From assembly GCA_050084515.1 (NCBI GenBank), contig CM114274.1:496001-560000 (forward strand): a DNA stretch of 64,000 nucleotides. The letters are read 5' to 3'. Within the stretch, counting starts at the first letter, position 1; every line of letters begins with the position of its first letter. This stretch comes from Blasia pusilla (Eukaryota > Marchantiophyta > Marchantiopsida > Blasiales). The notes under the pieces were generated by a model. It was not told where the DNA came from. It worked only from the letters and a program-made list of their open reading frames with translations, and did no database searches. Below are positions 43,990 through 53,928 of the stretch, one piece after another. The position numbers and the translations under genes were made by a program.

Positions 43990-45998
43990 CTGCCGCATGA
44001 AGTTTCCCCGTTGTCTCATTCGTACAGTCCACCAACTTAGCCAAGAGCACAACTCTTTGTACTTCCCCTCAATCGCATGCTTCCTCCACCACCCATGAAG
44101 TTCTTCTTGGCGCACCATGGCCTCTTTCAAGGTTTTGGTGTCCTTGCAGTGTTGGAGTAGAGTGACAAGCTCTATTCTCTTATTCTCCTTAATGCAAGAT
44201 TTGGTGTAGCAGATCACAGACTATTGCCAATGGAAAGCATCCGACATTTCCCTCTCTAGTTGAACCTCTCCATCCCAGAACACTTCCCTAATAGCAATCT
44301 ATCCAGGTTATGTATTGTCCGCCATGAATCCATAAATTTCTGGAGGTGGCCTTTTTTTTTCCTTCACCACCTCCAATAAGAGTAACCAACACATCTTTAC
44401 ACTGCCAATGTCTTCTGCTTTTACCTCAAAGACAAATATAGTTGTGAGTCCCTTCTCCACATGGTCGTAAACATGAGCACCCATGGTCAATCATCCATTC
44501 AGCACTCTGTAGAAAATATCAAAGCTTACCCAACTGCCGTAGAGATCTTTCCCTTCCCTCATTCGATCTATAAGATCAAGGCCACTCGACGGCCCTGTAC
44601 TTGACATTTTGAAGACATAAGCCCTGGATCCTTCGCCTCCCTAGCCCATGAACTGCTATCTCTCAATAAATGGAAATCTGGAGTTTGCCTTGATTTCTAG
44701 AAATGGCATCCATTTCGGTTGTCTTTCCATCAAGTACTCGTATTTGACGCAACAAGTTTTGGAAGCATTCAGTGTCAGCGAGAAATGCAAGATTTTCCCA
44801 TAGTTGTTTCTCCTCAGCACCCGTAATCTCGCCCAGCCCAGGGATTCCAAGAAATTGTTCACAAATTTGTGATGTTGTTGTTAACTTGATTACTCCGGGC
44901 TTTGATCCCGAAGGGTTTCTATATACCTCGGCCACTTTCTTTGCCACATCCTCCTTGATGTGTCTCTGAATTGCACCGGTAACAGGATGAATATAGGAGC
45001 CAACATGAACTGCCACCTTGGTGTACTCGGACGTAGAATTGAAGTCATACAAAATGAAAAATATGTATGCTGGACACGCTCCAACGTAGAAAGGGGATGC
45101 CTGACAATGAGGACATCCATGGCCTCTCGGGGTATGGTCGCAATGACCTCACATGCAGTTTTTGCATTCTTTGGGGGGAATTGCGACCTATTGACTCGCC
45201 CATTGCACTCTAGATATGGGCACCATGTACTTCTACACTCCAGGGCTCCAACGGAGTGGCGGCGAGAAACAATCCAAGGACCATATGGAATTGAAGCACT
45301 AGTCTGTTGAAGCAGCATCAATGACAATCTGACTTTCTGTCCATACCCTTCAAGCAACCTCCATCTTTCTTTTGAGCAGGACCAGCAAGTGGAGGCAACT
45401 CAAAAATGCAATAACCATTGTACGTGGGCGGAAGCTCATCGACAAGATTGTGCTTGAACATTTTAAGGGGCAGAGACAACAACAAACTGGTGCCTGATAC
45501 TCACAAGAGGAACGAGTAGGCAGACACAGGGCCCGCTTGGTGTCTGACAGATCCACTGGGGTTGACGACATCCGAAATGTCTTAATGAAGTACAACATTG
45601 TCACAAACATGTGAAGTTGGAGTCAATGCCGGATCTACATAGCTGGCAACGGCAAACGTAGAGCTGGGTGCACTAGGAAATTTCGGACCGTCTACTTGGA
45701 AAACAGAGGAATTTAGATGCAAGCCATAAACTTTGTATTGACCATTTTTGAGAGGTAGAAGATTCCATACTTTACAGTCTGTTATCATTGGCTAGACTGA
45801 CTCACCTACAATGTCCTCTGTATCGTCCACCCTAACATCCTTGGAAACAAAGATTGTTCCAAATTGGAGAAGAAATCGCAGTAAGAGGAAATTTTCCTCC
45901 ACTGGTACGTAAGACTCAAGAGCTTGCGGTCGAATTATTTCTGATTGAGGAAGGGCCGCTAGATGATTGCCACAAGCGAGTTTCACATAATTATCCAT
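43990..45998 (-). pseudogene. Gene A exon 1, MULE transposase (E5)
   Basis: Starts MDNYVKLACGNHLAALPQSE. The zinc region is readable in 45357-44890 (LECRSTWCPYLECNGRVN, then REAMDVLIV in a shifted frame), followed by 45052-44663 (VAVHVGSYIHPVTGAIQRHI, SKPGVIKLTTTSQICEQFLG). The core has MGAHVYDHVEKGLTTIFVFE and IYGFMADN, then SDAFHWQ-stop near 44250, the FHW motif usual in MULE cores. 44217-43942 gives YTKSCIKENKRIELVTLLQH and ELHGWWRKHAIEGKYKELCS. Confidence 0.72.
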
Positions 45999-46020
45999 TC
46001 CCAGATAATTCCACTAGGTG

Positions 46021-46080
46021 GAGAATGAGAATAAGAATAAGAATAAGAATGGGAATGAGAATGAGAATGTTTAATTTATA
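46021..46080 (-). promoter_or_regulatory. Gene A promoter: TATA box and (GAATAA/GAGAAT)n tract (E5)
   Basis: Minus-strand TATAAATTA at 46080-46072, then a hexamer-like tract at 46021-46071 leading to the ATG at 45998. Only 35 bp of spacer remain before the E6 terminal repeat. Confidence 0.65.
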
Positions 46081-46115
46081 GTGAATAGTGACCGTTATTC
46101 TCATGGAAAAATTTG

Positions 46116-46310
46116 GGGGGCAGGTATTCTGACAGGAGAGAGTAAGAGAGGAGAGGAAGAGAGGAAGAGAGGAGAGTCTCTCTTAAAAAAAAAAGGCCAA
46201 ATCCGCCTCCTCTCTTCAAAACTTTTTGACATATTTGAAATTTTTGTTTGCTTTAAAATTCAAGAAATCTTTAGAAGAGAGTATTTAGTGGTCCACATTT
46301 GGCCCTAAAA
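46116..46310. repeat. Left terminal repeat of E6
   Basis: GGGGGCAGGTATTCTGACAG, GAGAGGAAGA tract and GGTCCACATTTGGCCC, as at 1205 and 8214. Confidence 0.7.
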
Positions 46311-47119
46311 AAACCTCCTCTTTGCTGGGGGCGAGAAAAAAGGAGACATCATAAGACCACCCTAAACATTTTTCCATCACTCTCCATGTGAGCCTAAGTT
46401 TCTTAACATTCCCTGTCTCGGTCAACAAAAAGCAGTGCCCTTGGTATTTTTGTTGGAGGACCACCCGGATGGGTACCTCTCTTTTTGCAAGGATTGTTGC
46501 CTGCATCATGGCCTCCCCTAAATTTCCCCATAACCAACTTTCTGTCGGTTATGAATAGTGTCTGCTCAAGACCAACTTTCTGAAATGTGAACAAATCAGA
46601 TCCTTAGGCTGAGAAACCGAGAAGCTGGACCCCTCCCAACCCGTAAGAAAGCTCACCATAAGAAAGGAAAGATTTTTAGAAGTGATTTTCTTCCACCCTG
46701 CACCCACGACGATCTAACGGGTTGGGAATCCAAAATGGCAATCCGACAGGTAGTAGGAATCTGCACATCTTAGACCGTAAAAGAAGCCTACAATCGGTTG
46801 GACAAATGAAGGAACGAGCCAAAAGTCAAGAAGCCCGCCACAATGCGCCAGAAGTTGGTCTCACCGGGATAGAGTCCGATCACTCAAGCAGTCAACTTGT
46901 CGGAATCCGACAGGTTGCCTAGAAATGGTTAAAAAGTTGCAGTGGGAAAAAAGCAAAAAGTCGGAATCATACGGGTTGCGTGAATTGTAATTCGAGTAGC
47001 TAAAAGAACACAATCCACAAGTCAAAAACATATTCCAGCAAACTTTTACAAACACCATTATGGGTTGAAAAATCTCGTCCTTTATTACCTCCGAAGGAAC
47101 CTCGAAATGTAGATTTCAC
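46311..47119 (-). other. 3' region of gene B (E6)
   Basis: Collinear with 1396-2192; frames 46509-46285 and 46594-46403 again overlap and disagree with other copies. One palindrome near 46890-46920 (CAACTTGTCGG ... CCGACAGGTTG). Confidence 0.4.
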
Positions 47120-47432
47120 CTAGTCTATGATTTCTTCACCTCGTCATCTACAAATTTACTCCTAACTCTCCTCGTGATGTACCAAAGGAATGTCCGGGAT
47201 TCAAGTGGCTCCTCGGCCGATTGTAGACGGGGATCGAAAATGTTGGCGGTCGAGAGTCTTGGCCCCCTAGGTACACCATAATGGTCCCATGTAACTGTCT
47301 CGAGTCCCACCGCCTTCCTCGGCAAGAGATACCTTGTACGCGCTCGCAATGTGACACCCATCCAAGATCAATATCCGCTCCGCCCCTCAGGTAAAACCAT
47401 TATGGCAACCGCGGTAGAAGGAATCCAACACG
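47120..47432 (-). pseudogene. Candidate last exon of gene B, chromo-like block (E6)
   Basis: Heavily indel-ridden: small deletions near 47175, 47211, 47250 and 47330 break every frame, but the TWDHYGVPRG and DDE.KKS-like end can still be recognised. Confidence 0.35.
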
Positions 47433-47919
47433 CCTCGAGAGAAGAAAAGAAGCCTACGCCGCCTTTTACGAGTTGAGGGGAAGGTGCCAAGGGAAGAAGC
47501 TCGCGGACTACCTCTTAAGTTGGACCAACAGGAAAGGGTCCGATCAGGCAACTGTCGGAATCAGACGAGTTGCCTGGAGGTGGTAAAAAGGGTGCAGTGG
47601 TCAAAAAGCGAAAAGTTGCAAGAGGAGAAATCCCACGGGTTGCAGTGGTCATAAAGTGAAAGTTGCAAGCAGGAGAAATCCCACGGGTTGCAAAATAGAA
47701 GTCCGTGGAGTACATAGACGATCACATTCAAAAAGACAAAAAATGTTCAGCAAACTTTTACAAGCACCACCATCGATCGAAAAAATCTTCTGCTTTATAT
47801 CATCCGAAAAAAGCTCGGAACTGTACATTTGATCTATTATATGAAATCTTTTGCCTCATTATCAAAAAACTCCCTACTCCAAACGCTTCAGTCAAGCTGG
47901 GTCGTTGAGTTCTTTGAAC
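47433..47919 (-). repeat. Gene B intron 4 (E6)
   Basis: Non-coding; palindrome remnants at about 47545-47575, 47620 and 47680. Confidence 0.45.
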
Positions 47920-48415
47920 TCACTCGTCATCGTCCGAGAGCTCTTGCAAAATCACTTTCGGCCTTGCCCTCCCGATTTTGGGAATCGTTGGAAGTGACGA
48001 TGGAGTCACTACCAAGGGTGGCTCTGGAACCGGAGCTCGGCCGTGGAGAGTTGTACGCCCCAACAAGCCTTTCAGATTCTGCCTTTGCCTCCTTGCAAAG
48101 GTCAAACAGTTCCTGCCTTCCCTCGAGGCAAAGAATGTTCCTGCCACTCTGCCAGACGCCTTTGATACTTGCCCCTGAAAGTCCCACTAAGTTGAACACC
48201 AAGTCACCCGGCCTTGAGCAGAGCTCGATGAGCGTTGCATCGTGGTCGTCGACTTTTCCCTTCCTCCCGTAGTGGGGTATGTCTTGCATGTAAATTCCGG
48301 GGAATTGTACAAACTTTCTAAGTGTACCCATCGAGCATGGATCCACAGGATCCTTGATCTTGAACACTGGAAATTGTGCTCGGGCGAACGTAGTAGTAGG
48401 CGAGGAGTGGTCCAT
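47920..48415 (-). pseudogene. Gene B exon 4 (E6)
   Basis: Two frames cover it: TTTFARAQFPVFKIKDPVDP at the start and LIELCSRPGDLVFNLVGLSG, IKGVWQSGRNILCLEGRQEL, FDLCKEAKAESERL later (48415-47927). Short deletions upstream of 48230 destroy the MDHSYVYC start context, while the motif I and II segment itself is well kept. Confidence 0.65.
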
Positions 48416-48938
48416 CTCAGAATCAAAGACGTTGGAAACAATGTCGAAACTAAAGAAGTCGCCTTGAGAACATTTTCAATAATCGACTTTGGATCAACTG
48501 TGAGTCCGACGGGTTGTTTTGTCCCGAACCAACCCGTCACCTTCCGACGGGTTGGTCGTGACAAAACAACCCGTCGGGCTCCGTTGTTTTTGTCCGTGAG
48601 CAACCCGTCGGAAGGCGACGGGTTGCCGCCTAGAGTAGCCCATGCTACTTTGAGAGCAACCGGTCGCTATCGACGGGTTGCATCCAAAAACCAAAATCAA
48701 CTGGGAAAAACCAAAAGCAACTGCAACCCCTCAGGTTCCGACGGGTTGCAGGTACACCTCGGCTGAGAGCAACCCGTCAGAAACCGACGGGTTGCTCTCA
48801 GCCGAGCATGGGTTGCTCTAAGCCAGCAACCCGTCGCCTTCCGACGGGTTGTTCACGGACAAAAAAAACCCAGATTGACTCTCATTATACACATCATTAA
48901 AATATAATTGAAATTATAGTACAGGAATTGAGCCTTAC
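48416..48938 (-). repeat. Gene B intron 3 with palindromes (E6)
   Basis: About eight palindromes at 48500-48860; the pair at about 48760-48800 consists of two adjacent copies reading GAGAGCAACCCGTC and GACGGGTTGCTCTC in mirror order. Confidence 0.6.
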
Positions 48939-50932
48939 CCGAATCTGACTCGTCGCGGATCGGAGTGGGTACTCGTTTTTAATGATCCACGATTGTGCCG
49001 TCCTCCACTTTAGCAACCTCTTGACGCACTGGAGGTTGAAGAGCTCGTCCTCGCTCCCTCGAGTCAACACCAAGAAGCAGCCCCTGTCACTCAGATAGGC
49101 GTCTGCAAAGGAGAACAAAAGTGCAATCTGGTCATAAGAGAGCGGCACATTCCACTCAGGTACCTCGTCCGACGGATTCTCGCCCCAAAGTCGCAACCCC
49201 GAGGGCAGATCGGCGATCAAGAGATCCACCGCAACCTCTTCGACCACTCCATTCACCGTCCAGGCAGCGTGCCCGTTTCGTTGGAGCTTCCGTCCCTGCG
49301 TTGTTGATTTATCGATGGCTGGTGTCGACGCTTGAGAACTGAAGCTCTTCAGCTCATCCAGTAAAGGAGTGAACTGAAGGAGGACGCTTGTCTGGGTCGT
49401 TGTTTGTCTGTGTCTTCCCAAGGATGATGGGCTCTATTCTCCTTGGGACAACCCGGGCACCTCTCGCTTTCGCTTCTCCCTAGCCTGGGGACGGCTTGTC
49501 GGGGTTTCTATGACCTCAGATTCCGGTGGCGTTTTTTTCGCCGAGGACCTGGTCCGACCCTCTCTCCCCGCTCGTCCGGACGATTCCGCCTTTGGCCTTG
49601 AATCTTCACACTCTCTTTGGGAAGACTCGGCCTCTGAATTTTTCCCTCCCCTCGCCTTGCCTTTGAGACCCTTGCATGGATTTGTCTTTGGTCTGTCCGG
49701 ACCTTGGAAGCCAACTCGGTATCTCGTGGCCTGCTCTTTCGCATCTCCTCCAAAGAAGTCTTGGTGGGACGAAATTGGGGATGTCGTCTTGTCCTGAGGC
49801 CCCTTTGCATCATGAAGCACTCGTAAGTCCTTATCCGTGATGTCTTGGGTCGTTGAAGTCGAGCCAAATGGGGCAATTCTCCACCTCCCAATCGGACATT
49901 CGCCCATCTCCACGTCGTACATGGAGAATGTCTCGCATCCGGCGGCGAGGCCCACAATTTCAAGGCTACGGTAATTTTCCCCACGCACTGCGTTCTTACA
50001 CTTTGGACGAGGTACGAAGACCATCCGTTGGGCAACTTTTAGTCGAATGTAATCGGACGTCTACTCCTCAGAGATCTCGCTTCTTCTTCGCTTGATCCCG
50101 TTTGTTCCCCTCTACTTCTTTGTCAAGCTCGCCGAGGGGAGGACGCAAACCTTGAACATGGTCTTGAATCTGGGTTTTTGTTGGCTTGTCCCGGATGTTG
50201 TCGAGCCAAACCTCGTAATCTCCAGAACTTTCAAGGTTAACTTTCGGCGGAATGGGCTCTAATCTTCTAAGCTCCGCTTGCACCATCGGCCAAAGACGGA
50301 CTTCCGATTACCGCACGCGCCCGGAAGCGACCATTCGCGTTGCCAATGTGAGATCACTGGATCGGACACACCCGGAGGATGGTGTGCCGCCCTCTTCTGG
50401 GCCTCTGAGCCCTCGAGACTGATTTTCATCAGTCGTATCCTCCTGAACTCGCTTATCCTGGACAACGCAAACCGATGCACGCGATCCAACGACACTTTCT
50501 CCCCAATCCGACCATGCGGATCTTCATCCCTCTTCCGCTGGCGCTTGATAATCGCCTTCAGCTCTTTGTAGAACTCCGGACCAAGTTCGGGGTTGAGAAT
50601 GCTGATGTATCGCTGCATCTTGCTCGCCGTGTATTTCGTTGCAGCAGATACTGCAGCTTGGATGAATTTGGCGCTCTCAGACGCAGATACCTTCTCCCTC
50701 CGCTCCAGCTCCAGTGCAGCGCTTTTCTTCGCGGCCTGTATCTTCGACCAGCAAAGGATGGTTACGGCTGCATCTTGAGAAATAAACTTGTTTGCCCAAG
50801 TTTTCTTCTTAATCTGATCACCCTTTGCAAGCATCTGATTGACGAGGGCATCGCCCAAGAACCCCTTGTACTCTCTTGGGTGCGTCGTAAGCACCTTCCT
50901 CACCCTGGGTGACATTCCCCTCCGATACAATC
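48939..50932 (-). pseudogene. Gene B exon 3 (E6)
   Basis: GTGCAG acceptor and GTAAGG donor. The frame 50930-50259 holds the first part of the unknown domain (KKKTWANKFISQDAAVTILC, KFIQAAVSAATKYTASKMQR, RVHRFALSRISEFRRIRLMK). The frame 49421-48897 holds the methyltransferase N-half: FSSQASTPAIDKSTTQGRKL, AAWTVNGVVEEVAVDLLIAD, LPSGLRLWGENPSDEVPEWN, LSYDQIALLFSFADAYLSDR, GCFLVLTRGSEDELFNLQCV. The stretch between carries many short deletions. Confidence 0.7.
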
Positions 50933-51458
50933 CTGCACATCCAAACTCAACCCGTCAGGAAATTGCATGGGTTCCTGCAACCCGTCGGACTCCGATGGGT
51001 CGTCACAACTCAAGGTCGGATTCTAGCAACGAGCTTAATGATGCAACCCGTTGGAGTCCGACGGATTGCATTCAGATTTGCTAATGCCTGGTAAGCAAAC
51101 CGTCGGAGTCCGACGGGTTGCTCGGCAGAAACCTTCTAAACCTGCAGTCACTCGAACAACTCGTCAGAGTCCGACGAGTTGCATTCTTCAAAAAACATCC
51201 TCACAAGGCGGCCTGTCGAGCAACCCGTCAGACTCCGACGGTTTGCTTTGGGCCAAAAACTAGTTAAATCTATGTTCAATCAAACAAGTCGTCGAAGTTC
51301 GACGAGTTGCAATCTTAAAAAAACATCCAAAAAAGCGTGCAGTCGAGCAACGCGTCGGAGTCCGACGAGTTGCTTTTGGCAAAAACAAACCTAACCCATT
51401 CATCAATCGAGCAACTCGTCGGAGTCCGACGAGTTGCGAAAGTGTTAAAGATACTCAC
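50933..51458 (-). repeat. Palindrome array in gene B intron 2 (E6)
   Basis: About eight palindromes; relative to E1 the segment equivalent to about 6205-6375 (three units) is missing, with the break inside a palindrome. Confidence 0.75.
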
Positions 51459-51926
51459 GTGTTCATGGCATGCATTGCCATCTCCATCGTCGCCATGTGA
51501 TGAGGGTATGGGTGAAGGACCACTGCCTTCACGCAGAAATGTGCCTCCAATGAGTTGGGCCGCTCCTCCGCAAACTTGGTCCACGCCATGAACTGTGATT
51601 TCCATCCCGGATGAAGAAATGCGATTCCTCATCCAATCTGAATTCCGTGCCCTCAACTTGCCTTCAAGTCCTGGTCTCGCATCCTCTAGAATGTGTCAAG
51701 CTTTTCCAAGTCCTCCTCGGTAACCAAAGCTTGGGTTCCATGCTCGTCGTGAAAGGTGAACATAGAAGGGAGGAAAAGTCGCGTGGATCTTTCGTCGCCA
51801 CGATTGTTTTAGCTTCGCGATATCCTCGTCGGACTGAATTTCGCGGACGTATTCCATTGTCCGTCATCGGCAGAGTGGAATCCTCGGGGCGTTGTGGCCC
51901 TCCATGAGTGCCATCTGCTTTACCAC
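51459..51926 (-). pseudogene. Gene B exon 2 (E6)
   Basis: CTGACAG acceptor and GTGAGTATC donor are intact. Frame pieces include EEDLEKLDTF-equivalent and EERPNSLEAHFCVKAVVLHP; indels near 51600, 51625, 51668 and 51778 break it. Confidence 0.55.
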
Positions 51927-52013
51927 CTGTCAGAACCGAGACAAGAATAAGCTACACTAAAATCCCAATGAATTGCAATTCACATAATTAAGAAAACCCA
52001 GAACCTCTCTTAC

Positions 52014-52643
52014 CCGCTCGAAAATGGGGTCGGTTTCTTGACCAGCTAACTTGTCTGAGACAGAGGCTGGAAAATCAACTAGAAACTCGTTCATCCGATA
52101 GAGGTCGATGTCCTCCGTTGGGCTAGGAGTGGAGAATGACTGCTCTCCGGCTTCTTCTGCCATGTCCACCATCTCCACGCTGGCGGTCCTCATGACCTCG
52201 TCGTCATCGATTTCAACTTCTGTTGTTTCCACTATGTTGATTGTGTCCCCGGACTTCGTGGGGGACATTTCCCACATCTCAACACTTGCGGTTGGACGGG
52301 CTGGGCTATCGTCAATGGCTATCGCTTTTTCCCTCCTCGCTTTAGCCAATTTTTCCCTCCTCACCGACGCGTCCAAGCGCTTCTTTTCTCTCTTTTCGTC
52401 GGCGATCCTTTTCTTCAAGGCCTGCGACGTCTCGGCCTCAACGTTCTGTTTATCTAGCGCCTCTTGAACACGTCTCGCAAGAAGCACTTGGTTGTGCATA
52501 TCTGCTTCCCTTTCTCGCTCCTCGATTTCATGCTGCCTAATTTCATTCGCCGAACGAGGCCCAGGAGAAGCTGACGCAGGAGTCCTAATGGACTTGGGAG
52601 TGAAGCTCCCTGACTTGTTAGCTTGTGATTTTTTCCTCGTCAT
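52014..52643 (-). CDS. Gene B exon 1, intact full-length (E6)
   Basis: About 210 codons without interruption, the best copy of exon 1. It starts MTRKKSQANKSGSFTPKSIR, has a proline/serine stretch, then a coiled-coil of about 80 residues (EIEEREREADMHNQVLLARR, VQEALDKQNVEAETSQALKK, RLDASVRREKLAKARREKAI). An acidic part follows (EVEIDDDEVMRTASVEMVDM, PTEDIDLYRMNEFLVDFPAS) and ends QETDPIFERV at a GTAAGAGAGG donor; the frame runs a little past the donor. It is likely an N-terminal interaction or multimerisation region of the gene B protein. No catalytic motif. Confidence 0.65.
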
Positions 52644-52894
52644 TTTTGCCGGAAATGCCTACACCTATGTCCACGACGAATTCCTTGATCAGTCGCCTTG
52701 CTGATGTCGAGATGGGAGCTTGAATCGTCCAGCTATCGCTCCGTCGAACCGTCTCGCTCTCGTTCCCTCCTATCGACTCGCGATGTGTCGCCGTGTGAAA
52801 TGCCCCTTCGTATCAGATCAGCTGCTGCGCGGGAGAGTGAGGAGTGAGGAATGAAGATCGTGAAATGAGAAACCGGAAATGAGCGATTTTTGCC

Positions 52895-52903
52895 CTATTT
52901 ATA
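52895..52903 (-). promoter_or_regulatory. TATA box of gene B (E6)
   Basis: Minus-strand TATAAATAG preceded by AAAAG, 252 nt before the ATG at 52643. Confidence 0.7.
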
Positions 52904-53864
52904 CTTTTCCAGCCGTTGGACTGACCGTTGGGTCCCATCGTCCTTTCAACGGCGACGTGCCGGATGTTACGGAAGTCCGGACGTGAAAAATTGCAACCCG
53001 TCGGAGTCCGACACGTTGCGCGGCTGCGCCATCCTAAGTACATCGCCACGTGCGCGAGCAATCCGTCGGAGACCGACGGATTGAGCGGCTCCGTCGTCTT
53101 CGGAAAAGAACGTGAGGTACCCGCGCAACCCGTCGGAGACCGGCATGTTGCGCGCCTCCGCCATCCTGGGTACGTTGCCACGTGCGTGAGCAACCCGTCG
53201 GAGAACGACGGGTTGAGCGCCTCCTTTGTCTTTGGAAAACAATGCGAGGTACCCGCGCAACCCGTCGGAGCCCGACATGTTGCGCGCCTCCGCCGTGTTT
53301 GGGACGGGAACGGGACGTATCTTGGGCAATCCGTCGGAGATCGTTGGGTTGCACGCTTCCCTCATCAAGGGTTACGAACGAGGGCTTCCAGTGCAAGTCG
53401 TCAAAGTCTGGCTGGCTGCACCACAAGGCGAGGCCCTTGCGCAACCCGTTGGAGGGCGACGGGTTGCACGCCTTGCCGTCTTTGGGCTAAAAGGCGAGGC
53501 ACCCGCGGAACTTGTCGGGAACAGACGGTTTGCACGCCTCCGGCATCTTCGTGCAAGAAGGATCGGTATCCGAGCAACTCGTTGGAGAGCGATGGGTTGG
53601 TCGCTTCGACAATGTTTAGGAGAAGCGTGCAACCCGTCCGATGCCGACGGGTTGCAGGCTTCGGTTAGCTTCGGGTAATTTTTGAGTTACCAGGACTCGG
53701 ACGGGTTCCAAGTGTGATGGGCAACCCTCTGCTTCCCAAATCCGGTAACATATTGCAACAGAATTGAATGTGTTACAGAATTGGATCCATTGTGTCAAAG
53801 AATGTCACCCACGAATTCATCTTGTCGGTAAAAAATCATCAGAGTATCTGCATTTCCTATTCAC
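52904..53864. repeat. Palindrome array in the divergent spacer (E6)
   Basis: About ten palindromes at 52990-53665 with 80-90-bp spacing, collinear with the E2 spacer. Units near 53057 and 53640 are close to perfect. No gene; a quiet stretch at 53670-53860 precedes the gene A TATA box. Confidence 0.8.
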
Positions 53865-53901
53865 TATAAATTAAATATTCTCATTCTCATTCTCATTCTC
53901 A
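53865..53901 (+). promoter_or_regulatory. Gene A promoter: TATA box and (ATTCTC)n tract (E6)
   Basis: TATAAATTA at 53865-53873 followed by four ATTCTC units; the start codon is at 53929. Confidence 0.7.
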
Positions 53902-53928
53902 GTCTCCTCCCGTTGGAATCTTCTTGGA

